Of a stretch of DNA of 64,000 bases, positions 55,764-63,098 are shown piece by piece (the first letter of the stretch is position 1; every line of letters starts with the position of its first letter). The DNA comes from Saprospiraceae bacterium. Lineage in GTDB: Bacteria; Bacteroidota; Bacteroidia; Chitinophagales; Saprospiraceae. The notes beneath the pieces were generated by a model, which did not search any database, was not told where the DNA came from, and was given only the letters and a program-made list of their open reading frames with translations. The DNA is taken from positions 124,001 through 188,000 of the forward strand of contig JADJNW010000005.1 of NCBI GenBank assembly GCA_016714085.1, read 5' to 3'. A program made the translations under genes and the position numbers.

Positions 55764-56254
55764 TTAGCAAATCGTTTTTTCAATTGCCGATCCAATATTA
55801 CAAAAAATAAATAACTGAAACAAAGGACACCTAACATTACCCAAACTTGAGTAGGCAATCCCGCCAAAGCATTGCCGACAGCTTCTACGCCGGGCAAGGA
55901 AATCGAAGTTGTTTTTTCAGTACTTTGCATATATTGCACGACCGCTCCGGCATAAGCGATTGCTAATGCTCCCAAAGTATAAAGAAATCCTTTTACCCAA
56001 ATCGGCTTGACCAAGGGTTTTATTATAATTTTTTTATACAATTGCGGCAGCTTGTCCATTACATTCATCATAAAGCGCATGGAAGGTTGCTCTGTTTCCA
56101 TTTGCTGCAAGGCATGATTCAATTGCTGGCGCGTTTGAAGCTCCGCATTAAACGCTTCATCATCGGTGGCACGCTTTTGCAATTGGCCTCGCTCCGAAGG
56201 CGTTGCTTCGTTATCAAGATATTTCCAAATATGATGAATGTCCTGCTCTTTCAT
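55754..56254 (-). CDS. Membrane anti-sigma-like protein, 166 residues
   Basis: An N-terminal helical part, IHHIWKYLDNEATPSERGQLQKRATDDEAFNAELQTRQQLNHALQQ, resembles zinc-free anti-sigma N-domains. Two transmembrane helices follow (FLYTLGALAIAYAGAVVQY and VWVMLGVLCFSYLFFVILD). Its ATG overlaps the stop of the ECF sigma gene by 4 bp (ATGA), which supports its role as the cognate membrane anti-sigma factor. A CxxC/HxxxC zinc motif is not present. The inducing signal is unknown. Confidence 0.75.
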   Translation of the reverse strand: MKEQDIHHIWKYLDNEATPSERGQLQKRATDDEAFNAELQTRQQLNHALQQMETEQPSMRFMMNVMDKLPQLYKKIIIKPLVKPIWVKGFLYTLGALAIAYAGAVVQYMQSTEKTTSISLPGVEAVGNALAGLPTQVWVMLGVLCFSYLFFVILDRQLKKRFAKKS

Positions 56255-56820
56255 ATTAAATCTTTCACTTCTGCTTGAAGTTGTTCGGTCAGATGCTCTC
56301 GCAATACTTCGCGCGTTCGGTGTAGTTTGGTTTTTACATTGGTTTCGGTTAAGCCTGTAATTTCGGTTATTTCTTTAACGCTTTTTTCATTCAAATAGTA
56401 CAAAGTAATCAAAGCCGCATCCTCCGGTTTCAGTTTTTGAATCGCTTCCTGCAATTGACCTTGCAAATCATGTTGTTGAACATCCTGCAAGGGCGTATTT
56501 TTTGAATCCTCCAATTGTAAAAAAGCCTGATCGTCGTCAATCGAATCGGTCAAAAGCTGTTTTTTTCTTGCTGTGTCAATGGCTGTGCGATATGCAACCG
56601 TATATAACCAGGTGCTAAATTTCGACTTTTTTTCAAAATTTCCCAGCGTTTTATACACTTTTATAAATACATCCTGGGCGGCTTCCTCCGCTTCTTCCCT
56701 CGATTTCAAAATGCGCAAAGCGATTGTAAAGACAAAATGCTGATACTGCTCCACCAGTCGCTGAAATGCTGCCTGGTTGCCTTGTAGAACCGCCTCAATC
56801 ATTTGAATATCGTCCTCCAT
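56251..56820 (-). CDS. ECF-type sigma factor (RpoE-like)
   Basis: A 189-residue sigma-70 family factor. Region 2: VEQYQHFVFTIALRILKSREEAEEAAQDVFIKVYKTLGNFEKKSKFSTWLYTVAYRTAIDTARKK. Region 4: LKPEDAALITLYYLNEKSVKEITEITGLTETNVKTKLHRTREVLRE. ATG 56820 (MEDDIQMIEAVLQGN) is chosen because the open frame upstream shows no family similarity. It overlaps the anti-sigma gene. It could serve the unusual promoters at 57.7-63.1 kb, but that is only a location-based guess. Confidence 0.92.
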   Translation of the reverse strand: MEDDIQMIEAVLQGNQAAFQRLVEQYQHFVFTIALRILKSREEAEEAAQDVFIKVYKTLGNFEKKSKFSTWLYTVAYRTAIDTARKKQLLTDSIDDDQAFLQLEDSKNTPLQDVQQHDLQGQLQEAIQKLKPEDAALITLYYLNEKSVKEITEITGLTETNVKTKLHRTREVLREHLTEQLQAEVKDLI

Positions 56821-57188
56821 GCTTGGATGCTTCCTGAAAAAATTCGCCCTAAAGTAAAGCACAAAAGTAGAAGCACCTATTATTTTCGACCTTTGACGAT
56901 GGGAAGTGGGATTGGGTTGCATATTTTTCCGATAAAGATTGTTGCGATGCTCCCAAAATTCTTGCAACACGAAGTTTTCAGCGCTGCGTTTATCGCTTTT
57001 ATGAAGCCTTGCAATTCTGAAGTACGCATAGATACTGGCGACCAAATAGCTGCGTACGATTAATGAACTTAATCTTGAAAATTTTTGTTTTAAATTTATA
57101 TAACTAATTGATTATCAGTTTTTTTTTGTAAATCAATTTTAATTGAGGGATGACTATATGTCTTGCACCTTTAACTAAAAAAACACAC
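56821..57188. other. Divergent gap upstream of the ECF sigma and AraC-type genes
   Basis: A 368-bp AT-rich region. The sigma gene frame stays open upstream to 57045 without protein-like content. No clear promoter or repeat stands out, other than a TTGATTATCAG palindrome-like stretch near 57108. Confidence 0.4.
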
Positions 57189-57749
57189 TTGAAAATATAC
57201 ATCAAACATATGGTTTCGATTCGCTGCAAAATGGTCGTAAAGGCTGAATTGGATAAACTTGGAGTACATTACGGTGCAGTAGATTTGGGGCAGGTAGAGT
57301 TGCAGGAAGACCTGAGCGAAGCACAACGAAAGCAACTTAAAGCAGCTTTATTAAAATCCGGGCTGGGTTTGATGGACGATAAAAAAGCGATACTGATTGA
57401 AAAAATAAAGAATGTAATTGTAGGGATGATACATTATGCTGATGAATTACCACCTATAAAGAACTCGGATTATCTGAGTGAAAAACTGAATTATGATTAT
57501 ACCTACCTTGCCAATCTTTTTTCAGAAACAACCGGTATTACGATCGAACATTATATAATTGCGCATAAAATTGAACGCGTAAAAGAATTGCTTTTATATG
57601 ATGAATTGAGCCTTACCGAAATAGCCTACAAACTCAACTACAGCAGCGTGGCGCATTTGTCTAAACAATTCAAAAAAGTCACCGGATTGACGCCTACTTT
57701 TTTCAAGCAACTCAAAGATAAAAGACGCATCACTTTGGAGGATGTGTGA
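57189..57749 (+). CDS. AraC-type regulator with HMA-like N-terminus
   Basis: A 186-residue protein. Residues 1-65 (KIYIKHMVSIRCKMVVKAELDKLGVHY) resemble a heavy-metal-associated domain whose usual CxxC has only one Cys left (SIRC). The C-terminal AraC HTH covers about residues 85-180: YLSEKLNYDYTYLANLFSETTGITIEHYIIAHKIERVKELL and SLTEIAYKLNYSSVAHLSKQFKKVTGLTPTFFKQL. The TTG at 57189 is chosen because homologues start with the KIYIKNMVC-type segment. It lies immediately before the stress-type cassette, whose first promoter element overlaps its stop codon, so it is a good candidate regulator. Confidence 0.85.
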   Translation: MKIYIKHMVSIRCKMVVKAELDKLGVHYGAVDLGQVELQEDLSEAQRKQLKAALLKSGLGLMDDKKAILIEKIKNVIVGMIHYADELPPIKNSDYLSEKLNYDYTYLANLFSETTGITIEHYIIAHKIERVKELLLYDELSLTEIAYKLNYSSVAHLSKQFKKVTGLTPTFFKQLKDKRRITLEDV

Positions 57750-57829
57750 ATCATGCAACTCTTTCCTTTAATTGTATAATGCTTTCCGATTATAAAGAGC
57801 GCATCTTTGTAATGTAAAATTCCTTCACA
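57745..57829 (+). promoter_or_regulatory. Shared upstream element and promoter, copy A
   Basis: TGTGAATCATGCAACTCTT (57745-57763) is followed, with the TTTG of the -7 box ending 64 nt after the element start, by GCATCTTTG (57801-57809). Inside, CTCTTT and AAAGAG form a dyad that extends to ATGC/GCAT, and TGTGAA/TTCACA forms an outer one. Copies B (61497) and C (59968) share element and spacing. It precedes the gene at 57849. Confidence 0.7.
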
Positions 57830-57848
57830 TTTTAAACGAACTATTAAC

Positions 57849-58163
57849 ATGAAAAGATATACACTATGTGTTGCGGTAGCATTTATGCTATTCTCATTTA
57901 TTCCAATGCAAATGAAAGCAGTGATCGGAACAAACCCCGTTCCAGTAGCTGCGCCTGTTGAATCGGCAGAAGTAAATGCCTTAACCCTTAGACTAACTGA
58001 AATCCAGGCAATAAATAAGTCAACATTAAGCTCGGACGAAAAGAAAGAATTACGCCAGGAAACGCGCTCGATAAAAAAACAATTGAAGGCGCTTAATAGA
58101 GGCGTGTATATTTCGCTTGGTTCTGTAATAATTATCGTGCTATTATTAATTCTTTTGCTCTGA
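57849..58163 (+). CDS. Small exported protein with C-terminal membrane helix, 104 residues
   Basis: It has a signal peptide (YTLCVAVAFMLFSFIPMQMKA), a short charged coil (EIQAINKSTLSSDEKKELRQETRSIKKQLKALN) and a C-terminal transmembrane segment (ISLGSVIIIVLLLILLL). This pattern of coil then helix is frequent among stress-induced small proteins of Bacteroidota; no function is known. It is the first gene behind promoter copy A. Confidence 0.75.
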   Translation: MKRYTLCVAVAFMLFSFIPMQMKAVIGTNPVPVAAPVESAEVNALTLRLTEIQAINKSTLSSDEKKELRQETRSIKKQLKALNRGVYISLGSVIIIVLLLILLL

Positions 58164-58237
58164 AATTATTATAACATAGATCCGAGGAGTACATCAAATG
58201 TGCCAATTTTAATTTTAATAACTAAACTATAAACATC

Positions 58238-58393
58238 ATGGGAAACTTATTGTATATCATTGCAGCTATATTGGTTATTGGGTGGCTGGTCGGATTTGTA
58301 GGTTACAATGCCGGAGGCATCATCCACATTTTGCTTGTTATTGCAGTCATTGTAGTACTGCTCAGGGTTATTCAGGGCAGGAAGATTGTTTAA
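58238..58393 (+). CDS. lmo0937-family small membrane protein, 51 residues
   Basis: The 52-codon frame gives MGNLLYIIAAILVIGWLVG, FVGYNAGGIIHILLVIAVIV and a basic end QGRKIV. This is the two-helix pattern of the lmo0937/DUF5670 family. It is a tiny inner-membrane protein of unknown function often found in stress gene sets. It lies 74 bp after the previous gene and may share promoter A. Confidence 0.85.
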   Translation: MGNLLYIIAAILVIGWLVGFVGYNAGGIIHILLVIAVIVVLLRVIQGRKIV

Positions 58394-58499
58394 AATCTGT
58401 TCTTACAATATAAAAATACAGCATATTATATGATATGTAAATGGTTCAACACCTTGTTGGCCTTGTATTTTAATTCATTTCTAATAAATTAATGATACT

Positions 58500-59195
58500 A
58501 TGAGAAATCTATTTATTGGTATAATGTTATCCAGCACTTTATTAGTTGGGTGCAAAAGTGCCCAGAAAACACAAACGGAAGGCAAAACCGGTATGAATAA
58601 AACGGAAAAAGGTGCTGTAATCGGCGCTTCTTCTGGCGCGGTTATCGGTGGAGTGATCGGTAACAAAAGCAAAAACACAGCATTGGGTGCTATTCTGGGT
58701 GCAACGGTCGGCGGCGCAATCGGCGCGGTGATTGGCAATAGAATGGACAAGCAGGCTAAAAAGATGGAAGAAGAATTAGGGGAAACAGTAACCGTGGAAA
58801 GGGTTGGAGAGGGTATCAAATTGACCTTTAATAGCCAATTGCTATTTGACTTCGGCAAAGCAAATCTGAAAGAATCTAATAAAATAGACCTTCAAAAATT
58901 TGCAGAAACCCTGAAAGAAAATCCAGAAACGGATTTAATGATTGTGGGGCATACCGATAATGTGGGCAGCAAGGCATTCAATCAAAATCTATCCGAAGAT
59001 CGGGCGGCTGCGGTGTCGAACTACCTTGCATCCCAGGGAGTTAGCAATACTCGCCTTCGTATTCAGGGCGATGGCGAAGGTCAGCCAGCAGTTTCCAATA
59101 ATACCGAAGAAAACCGTTCACAAAATCGGCGAGTTGAGATCGCTATTTATGCGAATGAAAAAATGAAATCGGAAGCGAAAGAGGCGGTGAATTAG
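58500..59195 (+). CDS. OmpA-family lipoprotein with glycine-zipper segment
   Basis: A 231-residue lipoprotein (SSTLLVGC, Cys18). Residues about 38-82 form a glycine zipper (GAVIGASSGAVIGGVIGNKS and GAILGATVGGAIGAVIGNRM). The C-terminal OmpA domain (about 100-222) carries FDFGKANLKESNKIDLQKFAETL, DLMIVGHTDNVGSKAFNQNLSEDRAAAVSNYL and RSQNRRVEIAIYANE, which bind peptidoglycan. It links the outer membrane to the cell wall. It resembles YiaD-like proteins. It belongs to the small-membrane-protein cassette. Confidence 0.92.
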   Translation: MRNLFIGIMLSSTLLVGCKSAQKTQTEGKTGMNKTEKGAVIGASSGAVIGGVIGNKSKNTALGAILGATVGGAIGAVIGNRMDKQAKKMEEELGETVTVERVGEGIKLTFNSQLLFDFGKANLKESNKIDLQKFAETLKENPETDLMIVGHTDNVGSKAFNQNLSEDRAAAVSNYLASQGVSNTRLRIQGDGEGQPAVSNNTEENRSQNRRVEIAIYANEKMKSEAKEAVN

Positions 59196-59205
59196 CAGGG
59201 TGAAA

Positions 59206-59244
59206 ATTATTCATCATGAAGATAAAATTTTTATGATGAATAAT
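59206..59244. terminator. 12-bp perfect inverted repeat
   Basis: ATTATTCATCAT (59206-59217) and ATGATGAATAAT (59233-59244) pair exactly around a 15-nt loop. It lies 11 bp after the OmpA gene stop and is a likely terminator or mRNA-stabilising hairpin. Confidence 0.6.
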
Positions 59245-59290
59245 TCAAGGTTTTTAACTTCATTTAATTTCTTTAAAATTTAACATTATT

Positions 59291-59884
59291 ATGAAAACGC
59301 AATATGCGAACATAGCTGTTTTGATGGTTTTAGCCTTACTACTGTTACCTTTGGTAGCTCAATCTCAAGCTAAGATTGGAATAAGAGCGGGTTTGAATGT
59401 CTCCAACATATCATTTGATGGATTACCCAATAAAAGCGAAAAGTTTGGCTATCATGCCGGTATTTTTGCAGATTTACCAGTGGTATCCAACTTTATGTCG
59501 GTACAACCCGAATTGAGCTACTCGCTTAAGGGCGCTGATTTTGAGCCACTTGGCGAGCGTCAAACGCTGGAACTGAATTACGTAGATTTCTTTTTGCCGG
59601 TGGCTTTTAAGTTAGGTAGCGTTGATGTACAGTTGGGCCCCTTCGCTTCCTATTTGATCTCTACACCTGATTATAAAGTGTATAATGAAAACACGGTTGT
59701 TGTAGATGCCTTTAATAAATTTGATGCGGGTCTTACAGGGGGATTAAGCTTTAATTTCAATAAATTTTTGATTGGGATTCGTTACAATCAGGGGTTTTTG
59801 AATGTGACAGAAGAAAATGCCAAACCATTTTTGAGCGAAGGCAAAAATTCTGTGGGTCAAGTTTCTTTGGGTTATAGATTTTAA
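59291..59884 (+). CDS. Outer-membrane beta-barrel (porin-like) protein
   Basis: A 197-residue protein with a signal peptide (AVLMVLALLLLPLVAQSQA). AKIGIRAGLNVSNISFDG, FGYHAGIFADLPV, LSYSLKGADF, VDVQLGPFASYLI, GGLSFNFNKFLIGIRYNQGFLNV and the terminal SVGQVSLGYRF show the alternating strands of an eight-stranded PorT/OmpX-like barrel (outer membrane beta-barrel family, PF13568 type). It may not transport anything; many relatives are structural. Confidence 0.85.
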   Translation: MKTQYANIAVLMVLALLLLPLVAQSQAKIGIRAGLNVSNISFDGLPNKSEKFGYHAGIFADLPVVSNFMSVQPELSYSLKGADFEPLGERQTLELNYVDFFLPVAFKLGSVDVQLGPFASYLISTPDYKVYNENTVVVDAFNKFDAGLTGGLSFNFNKFLIGIRYNQGFLNVTEENAKPFLSEGKNSVGQVSLGYRF

Positions 59885-59906
59885 TGGCTTGCATTAAAAA
59901 ACAAGG

Positions 59907-59944
59907 ATCACTTTTACTAATGATGAGGTAAAAGTGATTTTTTG
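59907..59944 (+). terminator. Terminator after the barrel gene
   Basis: ATCACTTTTAC (59907-59917) and GTAAAAGTGAT (59928-59938) pair exactly, followed by six T. It closes the transcript of the OmpA/barrel part. Confidence 0.85.
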
Positions 59945-59967
59945 TTATATAAAAGATACTCTAAATG

Positions 59968-60032
59968 TGTGAATCATACAACTCTTAACGAGAATTATGT
60001 AACGATATAAAGTATCAATTGAATTAACTTTG
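59968..60032 (+). promoter_or_regulatory. Shared upstream element and promoter, copy C
   Basis: TGTGAATCATACAACTCTT differs from copies A and B at one base of 19. The -7 box TAACTTTG (60025-60032) ends 64 nt after the element start, as in both other copies. The CTCTTT/AAAGAG dyad is not kept here, so the 5' element and the spacing are the constant parts. Confidence 0.65.
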
Positions 60033-60059
60033 ACTTTAATCATTATTAAATTCATTACC

Positions 60060-60245
60060 ATGCCTTTATTAAATATTTTACTCATATTGGTTGTTGCAGG
60101 AGTTGTCCTTTGGTTGGTGAATACTTACATTCCCATGGATCGCAAAATTAAAAACATCCTTAATGGGGTTGTTGTAATTGTCGTCGTCATTTGGCTACTC
60201 CAGATATTTGGGCTTTTAGAAACTTTAAAGAATATAACGCTGTAA
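60060..60245 (+). CDS. Thivi_2564-family small membrane protein
   Basis: A 61-residue protein: MPLLNILLILVVAGVVLWLVN, the conserved link TYIPMDRKIKNILNGVV and a second helix VIVVVIWLLQIFGLL. This is the two-helix pattern of the Thivi_2564 family, function unknown. ATG 60060 (MPLLN) is the family start; an ATG 30 nt upstream is not. It sits behind promoter copy C. Confidence 0.85.
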   Translation: MPLLNILLILVVAGVVLWLVNTYIPMDRKIKNILNGVVVIVVVIWLLQIFGLLETLKNITL

Positions 60246-60327
60246 AATAATACGGTTGTGTAAATTATTTACTTATGCTGAATTTTTCATTCAGTAACTT
60301 TTTAATTAATATCAAAAAATAAGAATC

Positions 60328-60616
60328 ATGAGTGCAGGAAAAGTATTATTAGGTGTATTGGCGGGTGTTGCTGTCGGCGCTACTTTAGGCATTTTATTTG
60401 CGCCAGATAAAGGTTCTTCCACGCGGAAGAAAATTTCTAAAAAAGGCGAAGATTATGCAGAAGAATTAAGCGCCAAATTCAACGATTTTATTAACAGCGT
60501 TGCTCAGAAATTTGAAACAGTGCAAGAAGAAGCAACCCGCATGGTAGAAAATGGGAAGAAAAAAAGCAGAAAAAGTTGCAGAGGAACTGAGCTCCGATAC
60601 AAACTATAAAAAATAA
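60328..60616 (+). pseudogene. YtxH-domain protein with single-base insertion near its end
   Basis: The N-terminus is a glycine-rich helix, GKVLLGVLAGVAVGATLGILFAPDKGSSTRKK, typical of YtxH proteins, then a charged coil (YAEELSAKFNDFINSVAQKFETVQEEA). After MVENGKK the frame present ends as SRKSCRGTELRYKL at 60609, but the other frame gives AEKVAEELSSDTNYKK and TAA at 60614-60616, the expected end. Removing one A from the seven-A run near 60557-60563 restores 95 residues. It is a general stress-type membrane-bound protein. Confidence 0.8.
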
Positions 60617-60620
60617 ATGT

Positions 60621-60911
60621 ATGGAAACACCGGCAAGCTCCATCGAATTATTATTTGAAAGAGTGGAAACATACAGCAGGACGACCTATGAACTTTCCAA
60701 GCTCAAACTATTGGAAACCATTACGATTGTGGTGACTTCATTAGTATCACGGCTGAGTGTTATTATTAGTATTTCCTTATTTGTCCTTGTATTGAATATA
60801 GGTATTGCGCTGTGGCTGGGGGAGTTGTTGGGTAAATATTATTATGGCTTTTTTATTGTGGCAGCATTTTATTTAGTAATGGGGATCATATTACATTTTT
60901 TTTCTTCATAA
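60621..60911 (+). CDS. Phage-holin-like small membrane protein
   Basis: A 96-residue protein with an N-terminal amphipathic part (SSIELLFERVETYSRTTYELSKLKLLETITIVVTSLVSRLSVI) and two hydrophobic helices (IISISLFVLVLNIGIALWLGELLG and YYGFFIVAAFYLVMGIILHFFSS). It resembles the putative actinobacterial holin-X/DUF-type superfamily that often follows YtxH genes. It starts 4 bp after the repaired YtxH stop, so the two form one unit. Despite the holin name there is no phage context. Confidence 0.75.
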   Translation: METPASSIELLFERVETYSRTTYELSKLKLLETITIVVTSLVSRLSVIISISLFVLVLNIGIALWLGELLGKYYYGFFIVAAFYLVMGIILHFFSS

Positions 60912-60974
60912 ATGGCTTGCAAAGCCCGTTAGCGGTTTGATCATTAAACAAGCGCTTCAATAATATTAAGCATC

Positions 60975-61391
60975 ATGCAAAAAATAAATTCAGAAACCGA
61001 TCTTAGAGCCGCCATTCTCCTATTGGAAAATAAGCAGAAGGAGGAAGGAAAAGTAATGAGAGAACAATTCCATATAGCCTATGATAGCATAAGACCCATC
61101 AACCTCATCAAAAGCACTTTCAGAGAAGCCGCTGCATCCCAGGAAATAAAAGACAATATCTTGACTGTATCCGTCGGGCTGACCGCTGGTTATCTCTCTA
61201 AAGCATTGTTTGTGAATGTATCGAATAGTCCATTTAGAAGATTGCTCGGCACTGTTTTGCAACTCAGCATAACAAATATAGTTGTGAAAAATCCCGAAGT
61301 CGTTCAATCTTTAGGTAGGGGCATTTTGAGAATTATCAAGCACAGACAAAGTAATAATATAAACGAAGCCCAAGATCACCAAACCAAATAA
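60975..61391 (+). CDS. Uncharacterised protein, 138 residues, in the YtxH unit
   Basis: A charged N-terminal helix (DLRAAILLLENKQKEEGKVMREQF) is followed by IRPINLIKSTFREAAASQEIKDNILTVSVGLTAGYLSKALFV and LLGTVLQLSITNIVVKNPEVV, two weakly hydrophobic helices that may lie at the membrane. I know this protein only as the usual third member after YtxH and holin-like genes. It is followed by a strong terminator. No function assigned. Confidence 0.75.
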   Translation: MQKINSETDLRAAILLLENKQKEEGKVMREQFHIAYDSIRPINLIKSTFREAAASQEIKDNILTVSVGLTAGYLSKALFVNVSNSPFRRLLGTVLQLSITNIVVKNPEVVQSLGRGILRIIKHRQSNNINEAQDHQTK

Positions 61392-61435
61392 AACCATTTG
61401 TTAAACAGTTTTTTTTCTGCATAATCCCTGAACAT

Positions 61436-61467
61436 GGCCTCTGGTAATAACACTGGAGGCTTTTTAA
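61436..61467 (+). terminator. Terminator of the YtxH unit
   Basis: GCCTCTGGT and ACTGGAGGC form a 9-bp stem with two wobble positions around AATAAC, followed by TTTTT. It lies about 45 bp after the third gene of the unit. Confidence 0.85.
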
Positions 61468-61496
61468 CATGATACACGCTGCGCAAAATGTAAATG

Positions 61497-61582
61497 TGTG
61501 AATCATGCAACTCTTTACTATAATAATGTAACACCTTCCAGACATAAAGAGCGCATCTTTGTATTGTGGAAGTTCTTTCACA
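61497..61582 (+). promoter_or_regulatory. Shared upstream element and promoter, copy B
   Basis: TGTGAATCATGCAACTCTT is identical to copy A over 19 nt. ATAAAGAGCGCATCTTTGTA (61544-61563) is also identical to copy A. The -7 TTTG ends at 61561, 64 nt after the element start. The dyads CTCTTT/AAAGAG and TGTGAA/TTCACA are kept. It precedes the CsbD gene by 15 bp. Confidence 0.75.
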
Positions 61583-61596
61583 TAAAAGTAAGTAAA

Positions 61597-61782
61597 ATGG
61601 ACACTAAAGGAGTAAAATCAAACTGGAACGATCAGAAGGCAAAGCTTAAGGTGAAATTCCCAGTCTTAACAGATCAAGACCTGACCTTTGAAGATGGTAA
61701 GAAAGGGGAGATGTTTGAAAAAATTCAAACCAAACTTGGTAAAACCAAAGAGGAATTACAGCAAGTTATCGCGGCGCTTTAA
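61597..61782 (+). CDS. CsbD-like general stress protein
   Basis: A 61-residue hydrophilic protein: GVKSNWNDQKAKLKVKFPVLTDQDLTFEDGKKGEMFEKIQTKLGKTKEELQQVIAAL. This is the CsbD family pattern of two short helices with the LTDxDL centre. CsbD genes are induced by general stress in Bacillus and E. coli (YjbJ). The ATG at 61597 gives the family start; the frame upstream runs into the promoter. Promoter copy B lies directly before it, which supports a stress regulon. Confidence 0.9.
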   Translation: MDTKGVKSNWNDQKAKLKVKFPVLTDQDLTFEDGKKGEMFEKIQTKLGKTKEELQQVIAAL

Positions 61783-61803
61783 TTAGCTGCTTTCATTAAA
61801 AGC

Positions 61804-61834
61804 TACCGTTTAGCGGTATTTTCGTTAAACGGTA
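61804..61834 (+). terminator. Hairpin after the CsbD gene
   Basis: TACCGTTTA (61804-61812) and TAAACGGTA (61826-61834) pair exactly; the following bases are CTTTAAAAAC, with only a weak T run. It lies 21 bp after the stop. Confidence 0.55.
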
Positions 61835-61866
61835 CTTTAAAAACAACTAAATAAAAATATCAAGAA

Positions 61867-62314
61867 ATGAAAAAGAATAACTTGATTTTTTATGCTGGCT
61901 ACCTTTGTTATGGCAACAGGTATCCTATTAGCTGGCTGCAATACTTCTGCCCAAAATGTGGAGAAGGCTCAGGAAGATGTGGAAGCGGCAAATAAAAAAT
62001 TGGAAGAAGCCAATGAAGCATATTTAGCAGATGTAGAAAATTATAGAAGAGAAACGGCGGAGAAGATTGCTGCAAACGACCAGAGTATCGTGGAGTTTAA
62101 TACCAGGATAGAAAATGAAAAAGCAGATATTAAAGCGGATTATAAAAAGAAAATAGCGGAACTGGAACAAAAGAACACAGACATGAAAAAAACGATGGAC
62201 GATTACAAAGCGGATGGAAAAGAACAATGGGAAAATTTTAAAAATGATTTTAATCGTAACATGGATCAGCTTGGACAAGCCTTGAAGGATTTGACAAGTA
62301 ATGACAAAAACTAA
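61867..62314 (+). pseudogene. Coiled-coil lipoprotein with single-base insertion in the signal
   Basis: ATG 61867 starts MKKNNLIF, then a six-T run near 61886-61891 shifts the frame; with five T it continues MLATFVMATGILLAGC, a proper lipobox. The 148-residue protein then has a long alanine/glutamate/lysine-rich coiled coil: AQEDVEAANKKLEEANEAYLADVENYRRETAEKIA and DIKADYKKKIAELEQKNTDMKKTMDDY. It resembles envelope spacer lipoproteins. Length minus one base is 149 codons. An alternative start at 61892 would also give a shortened but complete signal. Confidence 0.75.
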
Positions 62315-62318
62315 AAAA

Positions 62319-62498
62319 ATGAGTAAAGATAAAGGTTCTAAAAACAAGAAAAAAGCGCCGGCAGACAAAAAATCGGGCAAAACAAAAATAAAATCTTCTT
62401 ACCAGGAAGAAAATAAAATCGGAGAAAAAGACCCCACCCTCGAAGCATTTGCACCCAAGCCGGACGCAAAAGGCCGCGGAGGTAAACATAAGTCTTGA
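62319..62498 (+). CDS. Small basic protein, 59 residues
   Basis: A lysine-rich, low-complexity protein (SKDKGSKNKKKAPADKKSGKTKIKSSYQEE) with a conserved-looking tail EKDPTLEAFAPKPDAKGRGGKHK. No domain known. It starts 4 bp after the lipoprotein gene, which argues for a real cotranscribed gene. It may bind nucleic acid by charge, but that is speculative. Confidence 0.6.
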   Translation: MSKDKGSKNKKKAPADKKSGKTKIKSSYQEENKIGEKDPTLEAFAPKPDAKGRGGKHKS

Positions 62499-62519
62499 TA
62501 GACTTCATAAATCAATATA

Positions 62520-62861
62520 ATGGAAACGCTTGAAATTGAAAAGGCCAAAGTGCATATCACAGTGGAGATCATAGAATATCTTTTAAATTCCGTCGTGATT
62601 AAAACAATTTTAAAAAAATCAACCGGAAATATCAGCGTGATGTCATTTGACAGTGGAGAAGGCTTAACCGAAAAAACAACGCCCTTTGACACCTTTATTC
62701 AAATCATTGAAGGGCAAGCAGAAATCGTGATTAGCGGGGTATCCCATATATTGGCAACCGGCGGATCCATTGTCATTCCTGCTCATGCCTCCAATTTTGT
62801 AAAGCCAAACGGGCGGTTTAAAATGATTCTTACCGTCATAAAAAGCGGATACGAATTATGA
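62520..62861 (+). CDS. Cupin-domain protein
   Basis: A 113-residue single-domain cupin: ISVMSFDSGEGLTEKTTPFDTFIQIIEGQAEIVISGVSHILATGGSIVIPAHASNFVKP. The usual metal-binding HxH of cupin motif 1 is replaced by TTPFDTF, and motif 2 has His in PAHASN, so metal binding may be lost or altered. Function is unknown. It is in the stress cassette and overlaps the next gene by 4 bp. Confidence 0.85.
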   Translation: METLEIEKAKVHITVEIIEYLLNSVVIKTILKKSTGNISVMSFDSGEGLTEKTTPFDTFIQIIEGQAEIVISGVSHILATGGSIVIPAHASNFVKPNGRFKMILTVIKSGYEL

Positions 62862-63064
62862 TACGGCTGCAAGATCAACTCATGAATGAAATTCTGGGCG
62901 TTACGATGATGATTCAAAAGAAATTTTCAGAACGCTACCATTTATTAGGCGAAACACCTTTGTTTCTTTCTGATAATGGAAAAGGCATTTATATCGTTGA
63001 TTTTGAGCAATATCTGGAATCTATCACCACTCAACTCACCACTTTTGAAGAAGCTATCACGTAG
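62858..63064 (+). CDS. Uncharacterised small protein, 68 residues
   Basis: Mostly helical and soluble: LQDQLMNEILGVTMMIQKKFSERYHLLGETPLFLSDNGKGIYIVDFEQYLESITTQLTTFEEAIT. Its ATG overlaps the cupin stop (ATGA), so translation is coupled. I know no family. The pairing of a cupin with a small helical partner suggests joint function, but nothing more can be said. Confidence 0.7.
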   Translation: MIRLQDQLMNEILGVTMMIQKKFSERYHLLGETPLFLSDNGKGIYIVDFEQYLESITTQLTTFEEAIT

Positions 63065-63098
63065 CCAAAAAACTGGGAATTGTATAAATCATTTTAAT

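Noticed and set aside
60621..60911. Prophage holin
   Set aside because: The protein is holin-like in shape only; YtxH and CsbD neighbours and the absence of phage genes place it in a stress cassette.
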